A stretch of DNA of 32,185 nt, from NCBI GenBank assembly GCA_003635255.1, contig PYJC01000053.1, positions 160 through 32,344 of the forward strand. The letters run 5' to 3'. Shown here in pieces: positions 22,997 to 30,795 of the stretch. This DNA comes from Candidatus Poribacteria bacterium (GTDB lineage Bacteria > Poribacteria > WGA-4E > WGA-3G). Position 1 is the first letter of the stretch. The number at the start of each line of letters is the position of its first letter. The notes under the pieces were generated by a model that was not told the origin of the DNA, made no database searches, and saw nothing but the letters and a program-made list of their open reading frames with translations. The translations under genes were made by a program, and so were the position numbers.

Positions 22997-23923
22997 CTAC
23001 TTATCGCCCCAGGCGGGTCCACGTCGTATCCATAAGAATTGCCCGACGCTCAGTTTCGTCCGGTCGAAAATGTAGTCATCCTGATTTCCGGCAACCAGTC
23101 GCTCCCACATTTCTGGGTTATCGTAGATTTCCGGACGTGCAGCGATGCGCTTAAGGGCTGCTTCGCCGTTTTCTTCCTGAATGTCTTCTTTCTGGACACG
23201 GTACCTATCAAGTTGCTCAGGACTGGTTACACTGAAACTGAAACTATACGGACTTGCGAGCGCATTTCCTGCCATATCAGCGGCACCGGAAACAGTAACG
23301 GTGTACATACGCCCTGCCCGCATCGGCATATCGGATGTAAACGCCACAGAATCGCCAGTTCCGCTCACTGTGCCTGAGAGCATTCCGTCCATGGGTTCGC
23401 TCATGGAATCTTCCGTTTTCGCGATCGCCACACTCACCGAAACGGTGTTGCTGTCTACCGCTTCACTAAATGAGACAGTCAAACTATTCATCACATTGAG
23501 TGAATCTTCATATTCAGAGATAACTGTGCCATCCGCGGGTTCGGTCATCGTCACGGTTGGTGGTGTTGCGTCGGTGTAGGTAAATTGCTGTGAGAGTGTG
23601 ACCGGTACTTCAGGTTTCCCTTTGTTGGTGATGACAACAGAGACGGATTCTCCCGCCATGCCCCCGGGGGTCACTGCCGTAATTTGGGTCTCACTGGGAA
23701 CTGTCACGCTTGTGGCGTTTTTGCCGCCAAACGTCACGGTTACTCCATTTTTCATATCAAATTTTTCGCCGGTAATCTGGACAGTCGTCCCGCCGGTTTC
23801 GGGTCCCTGCGTAGGGCTCATCCCACTCGGCACCGGTTCTGGATTACAACCGCCGCAGCCTACCATCCACGCGCAGACAATCGTGAGGATAGACAGCACG
23901 GCTATGTTTCTGGGTTTTCTCAT
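22997..23923 (-). CDS. Lipoprotein with IPT/TIG, Big_5-like and LysM-like modules
   Basis: A 308-residue lipoprotein from ATG 23923 (AAGGAG 11 nt upstream; the frame is open to 23968). Signal MRKPRNIAVLSILTIVCAWM ends in VGC, lipidated C23. Residues 31-117 form an IPT/TIG Ig-like domain (PSGMSPTQGPETGGTTVQITGEKF). Residues 121-232 form a Big_5-like domain (PPTVTMTEPADGTVI...VSFSEAVD...DMAGNAL). The end (238-302) reads like a long LysM-type module: YRVQ, ALKRIAARPEIYDNPEMWERL, AGN, KLSVGQFLWI. LysM modules bind peptidoglycan, which would tether the protein to the wall. The function is probably structural or adhesive. Confidence 0.82.
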   Translation of the reverse strand: MRKPRNIAVLSILTIVCAWMVGCGGCNPEPVPSGMSPTQGPETGGTTVQITGEKFDMKNGVTVTFGGKNATSVTVPSETQITAVTPGGMAGESVSVVITNKGKPEVPVTLSQQFTYTDATPPTVTMTEPADGTVISEYEDSLNVMNSLTVSFSEAVDSNTVSVSVAIAKTEDSMSEPMDGMLSGTVSGTGDSVAFTSDMPMRAGRMYTVTVSGAADMAGNALASPYSFSFSVTSPEQLDRYRVQKEDIQEENGEAALKRIAARPEIYDNPEMWERLVAGNQDDYIFDRTKLSVGQFLWIRRGPAWGDK

Positions 23924-24022
23924 TAATTCGATCTCCTTATCATCGGAAAGGGTCTCATTAGATCTCACGGACTTTAGGATTTCCTGGATTAGAGGGATAC
24001 CTCTAAATTACACCTTAGAATT

Positions 24023-24052
24023 ATTATACACACAAACGGGTAAAGTTGTCAA
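24023..24052 (-). promoter_or_regulatory. Promoter of the IPT/Big lipoprotein
   Basis: Minus strand: consensus TTGACA (24052-24047), 18-nt spacer, consensus TATAAT (24028-24023). This is the best match to sigma70 in the window and suggests strong expression. An outward TTGACAA at 24066-24072 makes an inverted pair with TTGTCAA at 24046-24052. Confidence 0.7.
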
Positions 24053-24093
24053 CATTTTTTACGAATTGACAAGCAAACAGGCTCCGTAAAGAC

Positions 24094-24942
24094 CTAACCG
24101 CGCCAACTTGTCCGCTTTAACGGGTCTCGGACAGCAACGGCAAGTTCGGGACCGAAGCCTTCTATTCCCAATCTTACTGTATCTCCATCGCCAACTGCGG
24201 TCAGTGCTTCATGGTGTGTTCCTGTGGATACAACGTCCCCTGGTTCGAGCGTTACAACATTGGTCACCTCTGCCAGCAATTCTGGAATGAAGCGCGCCAT
24301 AGAGTTCGTCGAAAAATCGTGTTGTAAGCGATCATTAATCCAAAGCTTCACGCCGAGCGCGTTTCCATCAGACACTTCGTCGGCGGTGACGAGTGCGGGT
24401 CCCATGGGTGCAAACGTGTGCCAACTTTTCCCTAAGAAGAACCCGCCGGGCAAACCTCGCGCAGACACGTCAATGAACTGTGTGTAGCCGAATACACAGT
24501 CAAGCGCATTTTCTTCGGAGAGATGCTTCGCCGTTTTACCAATAACTATTGCTAATTCTGGTTCAAAGTGGAATACAGTGACATCTGCCTCGGGCAGTTC
24601 TACTGTGTCTTTCGTAGCAACGATACCAGTTGGCGACTTCAGAAAGGCGTTAAACTCGCCGCGGGATGGACTGTCCGGCTCAATGTAATTGCCCGCAAGA
24701 CATACCAGTTGACCTGGGCGTGGTAACGGTGCTTTGAAACTCACACTGTCTAAAGATGTAGCAGTTCCATTTTCAGCGGCATCTGCTATTGCTGGACGGA
24801 GGTTATCAAAGTCTTCAATCACCATTCGTATCTGTTCTTGCGGCGTGTGATACGAAAGACCACTGAGCGCATCGCTGATGTCAACAATCCCGCCATCTGT
24901 GATTATACCGAGTTGGTAGTCATTAAAGAATGCCAGTTTCAT
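24094..24942 (-). CDS. Fumarylacetoacetate hydrolase (FAH) family protein
   Basis: A 282-residue FAH-fold enzyme. The metal ligands are visible: E127 and E129 in HFEPELAIVIGK and D158 in FIDVSARG. GKSWHTFAPMGP and STGTHHE are family hallmarks. The usual NYxxH His is absent: residues 85-90 read NYIEPD. Relatives hydrolyse or decarboxylate 2,4-diketo acids, including 2,4-diketo-3-deoxy sugar acids. ATG 24942 has AAAGGAG upstream and lies 15 bases after the stop of the Gfo/Idh gene, so it is the last gene of a three-gene operon with the diketogulonate reductase homologue. A sugar-acid role is therefore favoured. Confidence 0.88.
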   Translation of the reverse strand: MKLAFFNDYQLGIITDGGIVDISDALSGLSYHTPQEQIRMVIEDFDNLRPAIADAAENGTATSLDSVSFKAPLPRPGQLVCLAGNYIEPDSPSRGEFNAFLKSPTGIVATKDTVELPEADVTVFHFEPELAIVIGKTAKHLSEENALDCVFGYTQFIDVSARGLPGGFFLGKSWHTFAPMGPALVTADEVSDGNALGVKLWINDRLQHDFSTNSMARFIPELLAEVTNVVTLEPGDVVSTGTHHEALTAVGDGDTVRLGIEGFGPELAVAVRDPLKRTSWRG

Positions 24943-24957
24943 TCAATTTTTGCTCCT

Positions 24958-26067
24958 TTATTTAAGACGTTTTACAAGCGGATGACTCCGCTCCTCTAAC
25001 GGCAGTTGCACCTTTTGTCCACTGAAATGGGAAGCATAGGTTGCACTTACACACTCAAGCGATGTAAGGGCATTGCGACCACCGAGTTCTGGTTGATTTC
25101 CATTAAGAATTGCGTCTCGCATATTTTTCGCACTCCAGATGGTATGGCGAGACTGCCACGCTTTTCCAGAGATGAGAAACGTTGACGCATCAAGTTCTAT
25201 CCGTTCCCATACAGGTGTGTGTGCCGCAAACGAGACATCAAAGGGACAGTACCACATCTCATCTATGCCTGTGTCAGGGTTCGGTTTTATCATGAGTTGA
25301 CCTTCTGAGCCAAGCAGATGCGGTCCCATCATCCACCCGTGTCTGGGTTCTCGGCAATAAAGCTCCATAATGCCGTAGGCACCGCTCGCGCCACCGATAT
25401 GCACAAGCATCGTATCTCCGGCGACGATGCCGTTGTCGCGTCGGTCGGTTTTGCACAATTCACTGCTGTGCATAATATCTGCTTCCGCCACATCGTGTCC
25501 CTGATAAGTAATATGCGCTTGAATCCAAGAGATGCCGTCCAAGAAGAAATCCATCTCGTCGAAGTAGTGAACCCCCATTTCCATCAGTTCAAACCCGGCT
25601 TCGCGGCCCTTGCCGACTTCTCGGATCGAACGAAGTTCACCAATTTTGCCTTCATCAATCAAGGCTTTCGCGTACCGAAAAAGCGGTGTAAATCGAAATT
25701 GATGACTGACTGCCAGATGCACCCCCGCCTCACGGCATGCGGCAAGCATCTGGTCTGCTGTTTCTAAATCGACAGACAACGGTTTCTCAGATAAAACGTG
25801 GGTCCCCGTTTGTGCGGCAGCAATCGCAATCGGTGCGTGTAACGGGGCATGTGTGCACACGCTTACGAGATCGAGTGCTTCGCGCGCAAACATCTCCTCG
25901 TAATCCGTGTATCGGTTTGAAATACCGTATTCATCGGCACGGTTGTTGAGCGCATCACGATTGATGTCGCACATTGCAACGAGGTCAATCCCTTCCAAGT
26001 TCGCGTGCGCAGCGGCGTGGCTCTTACTAATCCCACCACAACCGACAATTCCTGTCCGTAATGTCAT
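24958..26067 (-). CDS. Gfo/Idh/MocA family oxidoreductase
   Basis: A 369-residue sugar-type dehydrogenase. The Rossmann motif GIVGCGGISKSH is at residues 6-17. The canonical EKP motif is at 94-96 (VLSEKPLSVD). The C-terminal domain carries ELMEMGVHYFDEMDFFLDG with the His/Asp pair. It differs in length and motif from the oxidoreductase at 4989-5960 (EKP instead of TKP), so the two are not recent duplicates. It sits 31 bases after the diketogulonate reductase homologue and 15 before the FAH gene, all on the minus strand, suggesting consecutive steps in one carbohydrate pathway. Confidence 0.9.
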   Translation of the reverse strand: MTLRTGIVGCGGISKSHAAAHANLEGIDLVAMCDINRDALNNRADEYGISNRYTDYEEMFAREALDLVSVCTHAPLHAPIAIAAAQTGTHVLSEKPLSVDLETADQMLAACREAGVHLAVSHQFRFTPLFRYAKALIDEGKIGELRSIREVGKGREAGFELMEMGVHYFDEMDFFLDGISWIQAHITYQGHDVAEADIMHSSELCKTDRRDNGIVAGDTMLVHIGGASGAYGIMELYCREPRHGWMMGPHLLGSEGQLMIKPNPDTGIDEMWYCPFDVSFAAHTPVWERIELDASTFLISGKAWQSRHTIWSAKNMRDAILNGNQPELGGRNALTSLECVSATYASHFSGQKVQLPLEERSHPLVKRLK

Positions 26068-26098
26068 TAATTGGCCCCCACATTCGGTCTGTGCACGT

Positions 26099-27103
26099 TT
26101 AATGCATCTCCAATAACGCCTGCCATTGCGTCTCGTCTACAAGGACCCCTTTTTCGAGACTTTCTTGCCGTGTCTTTAGCATGCCCTCCCCGGGATACCG
26201 AACGCTTTCATTTTCATCTAACGGCGCAGCGGTATGGAAGTCGTCAATAATCGCTGCGACGGTCTCATCCAATATCGCTTGTCCCATTAACCCAGTGGCG
26301 TTAATAGCGATATATACTTGGGAAACCGCGTATTCCGAATTCTGCTTTCCAATTTCGTGTGTGGCTTGTCCGCCGGAAATTATGGATGCCATTGTGTCAA
26401 GCACCAGTGCTAACCCGGATCCTTTCCAATAGCCGATCGGCAGTGCTCTTTTGGAATCAAGGATATCACCGGGATCAACTGTTAGTTCGCCTTTAGTGTC
26501 GTATCCACCCGGCAGTGGTAACGCTTTTCCCTGCAGCTGTAGGACTTCTAATTTCCCATTCGAGTACTGACTCATCGCCATGTCAAGCAGAATGTGTCCC
26601 TCTTTTCGTGGCACGGCAATCGCCATCGGATTGTTCCCTATTTTTTTTTCTGCGGACCCCCAAGGTGGCATAAGCCGAGTCGTATTCGTCCAGCAGATGC
26701 CGATATATCCAGCTTCTGCGGCTTGTAGCGCGTAAGCACCGCCGCGCATCCAGTGGTTTGTGTTTGAAAGTCCGACACATCCGATGCCGTGTGCTTCGGC
26801 GAGTTCTGTTGCACGCTGCATACAGACATAGGCATTGACAAGACCTACGCCCATCTTACCGTCCCACCGCTCTAATGCCCCGAAACTCTCGATCTTCTCT
26901 GGTTGCGCTTGGAAATTGATCTGTTTACTTTTCAATCCGGCGACGAAGCCGGGGAAACGGTTGAGCCCGTGCGAATAGACCCCGTCACGTTGGTTTTCAG
27001 CGAAAAGTCGCGCACATAACATCGCTCGCTCGTCAGCAAAACCGACTGACGCAAGCACTCGATAAAATTCGTCCCGTAAAATTTCAAAAGGCACGCGTAT
27101 CAT
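26099..27103 (-). CDS. dlgD: 2,3-diketo-L-gulonate reductase / Ldh-MDH family oxidoreductase
   Basis: A 334-residue member of the malate/L-lactate/ureidoglycolate dehydrogenase family whose sequence closely follows E. coli YiaK/DlgD. Shared landmarks include DGVYSHGLNRFPGFV (catalytic-type H45), HGIGCVGLSNTNHWMRGGAY, GYIGICWTNTTRLMPPWG, GNNPMAIAVP, and PIGYWKGSGLALVLD. DlgD reduces 2,3-diketo-L-gulonate with NADH in ascorbate/gulonate catabolism. It begins an apparent operon with a Gfo/Idh oxidoreductase and an FAH hydrolase. A weak promoter candidate lies upstream (TTGCAT, 17 nt, CATAAT on the minus strand at 27164-27136). The exact substrate may differ. Confidence 0.88.
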   Translation of the reverse strand: MIRVPFEILRDEFYRVLASVGFADERAMLCARLFAENQRDGVYSHGLNRFPGFVAGLKSKQINFQAQPEKIESFGALERWDGKMGVGLVNAYVCMQRATELAEAHGIGCVGLSNTNHWMRGGAYALQAAEAGYIGICWTNTTRLMPPWGSAEKKIGNNPMAIAVPRKEGHILLDMAMSQYSNGKLEVLQLQGKALPLPGGYDTKGELTVDPGDILDSKRALPIGYWKGSGLALVLDTMASIISGGQATHEIGKQNSEYAVSQVYIAINATGLMGQAILDETVAAIIDDFHTAAPLDENESVRYPGEGMLKTRQESLEKGVLVDETQWQALLEMH

Positions 27104-27223
27104 GTAATTTTGTCCTTATCACTTTCTTAGATGTCATTATGCCCGACATGTGAGAAAAATGCAAGATATTTCGTCGGCATTTTGATCGTAACTCTCCTAA
27201 AAAAATAATTTGGATCCAACGAC

Positions 27224-27239
27224 GGACGATGAATCGTCC
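27224..27239. repeat. Short palindromic repeat
   Basis: GGACGAT-GA-ATCGTCC, a perfect 7-bp inverted repeat in the 273-base gap 27104-27376. The gap otherwise holds a terminator and the weak dlgD promoter. Confidence 0.4.
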
Positions 27240-27270
27240 TACGACAAACGGTCACTTTAGCGTGATAAAA

Positions 27271-27316
27271 ACCAAAAAAGGAGACGGACTTTCAGAAACA
27301 GAAAGTATCTCCTTTT
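27271..27316 (-). terminator. Rho-independent terminator
   Basis: AAAAGGAGA (27276-27284) pairs with TCTCCTTTT (27308-27316), with an inner ACTTTC/GAAAGT stem. Read on the minus strand it ends in a T run. It follows the PhyH gene at 27377-28234. Confidence 0.65.
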
Positions 27317-27376
27317 CTAACGTGATAGTATTTTGATTTCAACTGTTGCCATCGGATCAGCGACTTTGTGTGCTAA

Positions 27377-28234
27377 CTACCACATTTCGAGCCATTGTGC
27401 CAAAGGTGTCACGGGTTGCGTTTCGCTACGGATGACCCATTTGAAATCGGGATCCCCCCAGTAGATTGTGCCGGGATGGTCACCGTCACGAAGATAGCGA
27501 ATATCAATCGCCCAACGGACGATCTCACTTGTGGTATGCGGTAGCGATCGGTGGAGTGTCAAGTTGTGGAACACTAAGGCATCCCCTAATTCCATAGGAC
27601 ATGTCACGATACGAGAATCCTCTATCAGTTCGTCTAACACCTCAAGAAACTTACCTTCCCGTTCTTCTGTGTGATGATTGACCACGCCTAACCGATGTGA
27701 GCCTGCAACAACCTGCAAACAGCCGTTGGCCTCATCTACTGGCACCAGTGGTATCCAGGCAGTCGGGATGAGCGAAGTTTCACTCACTGTGCCGAAATAA
27801 CCACTGTCCTGATGCCACGGGACGACAGTCAATTGCTGACCGGGAAGTTTCGGACGCGCATTAAAGACAGGGTGTCCGATGACATCTGTCCCTGTGAGTT
27901 GCCCGATTGCGTCCACGAGTGGCGGCGCGTGATGTATCTCGAAAATTTCAGGTGTCGCAACTTGGTCACGCCAAGAACGACCAAAGCGATTGGCATGTTC
28001 ACCAGCGACTTGCGCGAACCGCGTTTCAAATGGAAGTTCTAACCCTTCATCCTCAATAATCCCGTCCGCTTTCAACTCGCGAATTATACCATCTACGACA
28101 CGGGCAAAACTGTCGCGCACACCGTTGATAGCAGATTCCGGGACAACGTCTTTCAGCAACAAATATCCGTCATTTTCCCACTGATCCATCTGTTCAGGTG
28201 ATAGCGGGGCTACTTGCCTTTCATTGGTGTTCAT
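27377..28234 (-). CDS. Phytanoyl-CoA dioxygenase (PhyH) family protein
   Basis: A 285-residue Fe(II)/2-oxoglutarate dioxygenase with the full metal set: H141-x-D143 in VVPWHQDSGYF and distal H228 (LTLHRSLPHTT), with R240 or R246 for 2-oxoglutarate. The YLLLKDVVPES N-terminus and AGSHRLG turn are typical. Unlike the PhyH protein at 10602-11411, its triad is intact. It probably hydroxylates a lipid or secondary-metabolite substrate, unknown here. The start codon lies 5 bases after the Uma2 stop on the same strand, so the two are likely cotranscribed; a terminator follows. Confidence 0.9.
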   Translation of the reverse strand: MNTNERQVAPLSPEQMDQWENDGYLLLKDVVPESAINGVRDSFARVVDGIIRELKADGIIEDEGLELPFETRFAQVAGEHANRFGRSWRDQVATPEIFEIHHAPPLVDAIGQLTGTDVIGHPVFNARPKLPGQQLTVVPWHQDSGYFGTVSETSLIPTAWIPLVPVDEANGCLQVVAGSHRLGVVNHHTEEREGKFLEVLDELIEDSRIVTCPMELGDALVFHNLTLHRSLPHTTSEIVRWAIDIRYLRDGDHPGTIYWGDPDFKWVIRSETQPVTPLAQWLEMW

Positions 28235-28239
28235 CTCTG

Positions 28240-29169
28240 TTAGTTACTCCGTGCTTGTAAGCGGGCGAGTTCTTCTTGGAGTCGTGCGACTTCTGCCTCA
28301 GCGTCCTCTGCGCGTGCTGATGCCAACGCTGCTTCTGCCTCAGCGTCCTCTGCGCGTGCTGACGCCAACGCTGCTTCTGCCTCAGCGTCCTCTGCGCGTG
28401 CTGACGCCAACGCTGTTTCTGCCTCAGCGTCCTCTGCGCGTGCTGACGCCAACGCTGCTTCTGCCTCAGCGTCCTCTGCGCGTGCTGACGCTAATTCCGC
28501 TTGTGCTAATGCTGACTCGGCAGGTGTCTGAAGCCAAGCATCACCAACCGGATCATAAATCCCTAAACCCATAACATCAGCAGGAAAATCTAAATTCGGG
28601 ACAGGGGAATGCACCCAACGTCCCACATCACCGATATGGAACTCCAAATTCAGGGCAGCGGAGTGCAGCCCACCATCCACATCCGCCGAAATCGGGACAT
28701 ACACGCCATCAACCAACGTAAAACCCATCAGCGGCGATGGCAAATATAATCCCTCTATATCACATAAGAAGTAGTCTTGGATGCCTAATGAAGCATAGAG
28801 TTCCATCTTGTGCCCTAAGTCGTTTTGATATGTGTTTTTGCTGGAAAACTCCATTGCGAAATCGGGCACCTTGCCCTCTACCCAGACGAGATAGTTCCCT
28901 CGGTTTTTTTTGCCTAAACCGAAGGCAACAAGCACATCGGGGGAAACCGATTTCCGGGGGTCACCCTCCACATAATATATCAGTATATCGCCGGAGACAT
29001 AAGCACCCGGATCTTTTCTGAAATGTTCGTCAAAGACTTGCAAAGTTCGCATCAGGATTCGTCTGTGAAGATCACTCACTGCCATCGGTTCTCCATCTTC
29101 TTCAGGGTAAAATATTGACGCGTCTGTAGGGGCAGAAGGGATGTGCTCCTCTTTTTCATGGCTTGCCAT
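28240..29169 (-). CDS. Uma2 family (PD-(D/E)XK nuclease-fold) protein with coiled-coil repeats
   Basis: A 309-residue protein. Residues 25-180 form a Uma2/DUF820 domain with the PD-(D/E)XK-like residues D78 (SVSPDVLVAF), E107 (DFAMEFSSKN), D117 and K121 (NDLGHKMELYASLGIQDYFLCDI). Uma2 proteins are restriction-endonuclease-fold proteins, abundant in cyanobacteria and other environmental bacteria; their substrate is unproven. The C-terminus (222-309) is a predicted coiled coil of five 14-residue repeats ASARAEDAEAEAAL, ending VARLQEELARLQ. ATG 29169 has AAGGAG upstream. It precedes a PhyH gene by 5 bases. Confidence 0.88.
   Translation of the reverse strand: MASHEKEEHIPSAPTDASIFYPEEDGEPMAVSDLHRRILMRTLQVFDEHFRKDPGAYVSGDILIYYVEGDPRKSVSPDVLVAFGLGKKNRGNYLVWVEGKVPDFAMEFSSKNTYQNDLGHKMELYASLGIQDYFLCDIEGLYLPSPLMGFTLVDGVYVPISADVDGGLHSAALNLEFHIGDVGRWVHSPVPNLDFPADVMGLGIYDPVGDAWLQTPAESALAQAELASARAEDAEAEAALASARAEDAEAETALASARAEDAEAEAALASARAEDAEAEAALASARAEDAEAEVARLQEELARLQARSN
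28291..28500 (-). repeat. Five 42-bp tandem repeats in the Uma2 gene
   Basis: Five near-identical 42-nt units (28291-28332, 28333-28374, 28375-28416, 28417-28458, 28459-28500), each coding a 14-residue Ala/Glu heptad-pair. Divergence between units is only a few bases, implying recent expansion or homogenisation. The frame is kept whatever the copy number. Confidence 0.9.
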
Positions 29170-29280
29170 CGGTGTTTCTCCTTTTCCGTAAGATGCGTGA
29201 AGGATTGGTGCTAAACGTTTGATTGATATATGATTCTCTTGTAGGCGCGATTTCCAAATCTCAAGACATCACTGTTAGAG

Positions 29281-29309
29281 ATAATATCATATTCAAAAAA
29301 AAAAGTCAA
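29281..29309 (-). promoter_or_regulatory. Candidate promoter of the Uma2-PhyH unit
   Basis: Minus strand: TTGACT (29309-29304), 17-nt spacer that is largely a T run, then TATTAT (29286-29281). The leader is about 110 nt. Confidence 0.5.
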
Positions 29310-29360
29310 AGAAAGCAGTTCCATGGTAAGTTAGGGAACAGATAACCGATAGATAAAAGA

Positions 29361-29389
29361 TTGACATTTCGTCGAGAAAATGATACGCT
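29361..29389 (+). promoter_or_regulatory. Candidate promoter of the 29412 gene
   Basis: TTGACA (29361-29366), 17-nt spacer, then TACGCT (29384-29389). The TTG of this -35 could be misread as a start codon; the real ATG at 29412 lies about 15 nt after the predicted transcription start. Confidence 0.5.
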
Positions 29390-29411
29390 ACACAGCAAAG
29401 GAGGAGACATC

Positions 29412-30785
29412 ATGGCAACTTTAACGCAAACCGAAAACCAAATCAGACCGCTCTATATTGATGGGTACACCCACCAACTCAGTTATGCCCCCGGTGAAGA
29501 AATTGCATTCCATATCTCGACGAGCGCAGGCAGCTACTCACTTGAGATTGCACGTATCGGTGCGACGCGTGAAGTCGTCTGGAGGCAAGCGGAGCTGCCC
29601 GGTGAAGCACAACCCATTCCCGCAGATGCGTCATCGCAGGGATGTGGATGGTCACCCGTTTTTACGCTTGAAGTGCCTGAATCATGGCAGAGTGGTTATT
29701 ATGAAGGCACCCTCCGCGCAACGGATGGCGGGGGTGATGTTATCTATCGGAATCATCGGACTGCTGAAAGCACCCTGTTTTTCATTGTCCGTCCTGCGAA
29801 GCCAGGGGCAAATACGCCTATTCTGCTACAACTCTCCACCAATACCTATAACGCCTACAACAACTGGGGTGGCTTCAGTCTCTACGGGTATCACGGCGCA
29901 AGCAAAATACAGGGAAACCGCGTCTCGTTTGACCGACCCACTCGTGGTATCTTCAGTAATTGGGAAGCGGCTTTTGTTGTCTGGGCGGAACAGAACGGGT
30001 ATACACTTGATTACGCCGCGAATTCTGATCTGGAATTCCATCCTGAAATGTTGAAGCATTACAAACTCGTGTTAAGCGTTGGACACGATGAATACTGGTC
30101 TGCCCCGATGCGCGATCATCTTGAAGCGTTTATCGCCAACGGTGGGAACGCTGCCTTCTTTAGCGGGAATTCCGTCTGCTGGCAGGTGCGTTCTGAAGAT
30201 GACGGTAGGGCACTCGTCTGCTGGAAGCAGACCTACAATCAGGATCCAGTTTATAAGACCGACGATCATAGTACCCTCAGTACGCTGTGGAGCCACTATC
30301 TGGTGGATCGTCCTGAGAATCAGTTGACCGGTGTCGGTTTTCTTCAGGGCGGTTATCACTTGAGCCACGGGCAGTTTATGGATGGTGCAGGCGAATACAC
30401 AGTCCATCGTCCGGAACATTGGGTCTTTGAAGGAACAAACGTTTCGCGAGATGATACTTTTGGTGGCGCAAATACGATTGTCGGTTACGAGTGTGACGGA
30501 TGTGAGTGGACACTTGAAGACGGTTTGCCGGTACCGACTTACCAAGACGGCACACCCGAAAGTTTCATGATCCTTGCGACGGCACCTGTGCGTTGGCATC
30601 CAGATGATTGTGAATGGTACGAACGTTGGGAAAGAGGGAGAACCGGTGCCGCAACGATGGGCATCTATACACAAGGTGGGACGGTCTTTACGGCTGCCAC
30701 AACCGATTGGTCGCACGGGTTAGCAGGTGGTGATACGGTGGTTGAACGGATCACGCATAATGTTCTGCGCAGGCTTGCAGAATAA
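29412..30785 (+). CDS. N,N-dimethylformamidase large-subunit-like protein
   Basis: A 457-residue protein from ATG 29412, preceded by AAAGGAGGAG. The N-terminal 125 residues form a beta-sandwich (YAPGEEIAFHISTSAGSYSL...). The main domain (about 135-457) has the landmarks of the DMFase beta-subunit C-terminal family: LLQLSTNTYNAYNNWGG, RPTRGIFSNWE, LSVGHDEYWS (E227) and FFSGNSVCWQVR. In Paracoccus dimethylformamidase a mononuclear iron bound by two Tyr and a Glu hydrolyses the amide; Tyr146/149 and E227 are plausible counterparts here, by position only. No small-subunit gene adjoins it, so the true substrate may be another amide or a sugar derivative. It ends 10 bases before the convergent permease. 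Confidence 0.8.
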   Translation: MATLTQTENQIRPLYIDGYTHQLSYAPGEEIAFHISTSAGSYSLEIARIGATREVVWRQAELPGEAQPIPADASSQGCGWSPVFTLEVPESWQSGYYEGTLRATDGGGDVIYRNHRTAESTLFFIVRPAKPGANTPILLQLSTNTYNAYNNWGGFSLYGYHGASKIQGNRVSFDRPTRGIFSNWEAAFVVWAEQNGYTLDYAANSDLEFHPEMLKHYKLVLSVGHDEYWSAPMRDHLEAFIANGGNAAFFSGNSVCWQVRSEDDGRALVCWKQTYNQDPVYKTDDHSTLSTLWSHYLVDRPENQLTGVGFLQGGYHLSHGQFMDGAGEYTVHRPEHWVFEGTNVSRDDTFGGANTIVGYECDGCEWTLEDGLPVPTYQDGTPESFMILATAPVRWHPDDCEWYERWERGRTGAATMGIYTQGGTVFTAATTDWSHGLAGGDTVVERITHNVLRRLAE

Positions 30786-30795
30786 GTACGCGTGA

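Noticed and set aside
23598..24089. Plus-strand frame of 163 codons
   Set aside because: It is mainly antisense to the IPT/Big lipoprotein and runs through its promoter; no motif is seen.
28291..28500. Regular repeats considered as a CRISPR array
   Set aside because: Units are head to tail without unique spacers and encode an in-frame coiled coil.
28224..28574. Plus-strand frame with LLPQRPLRVLTPT repeats
   Set aside because: It is the antisense of the 42-bp repeats in the Uma2 gene, with no independent evidence of coding.
29361..29411. N-terminal extension of the dimethylformamidase-like protein from TTG
   Set aside because: That TTG is the promoter -35; ATG 29412 has an AAAGGAGGAG site.
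30072..30716. Minus-strand frame of 214 codons
   Set aside because: Antisense to the dimethylformamidase-like gene, with no recognised domain and poor start context.
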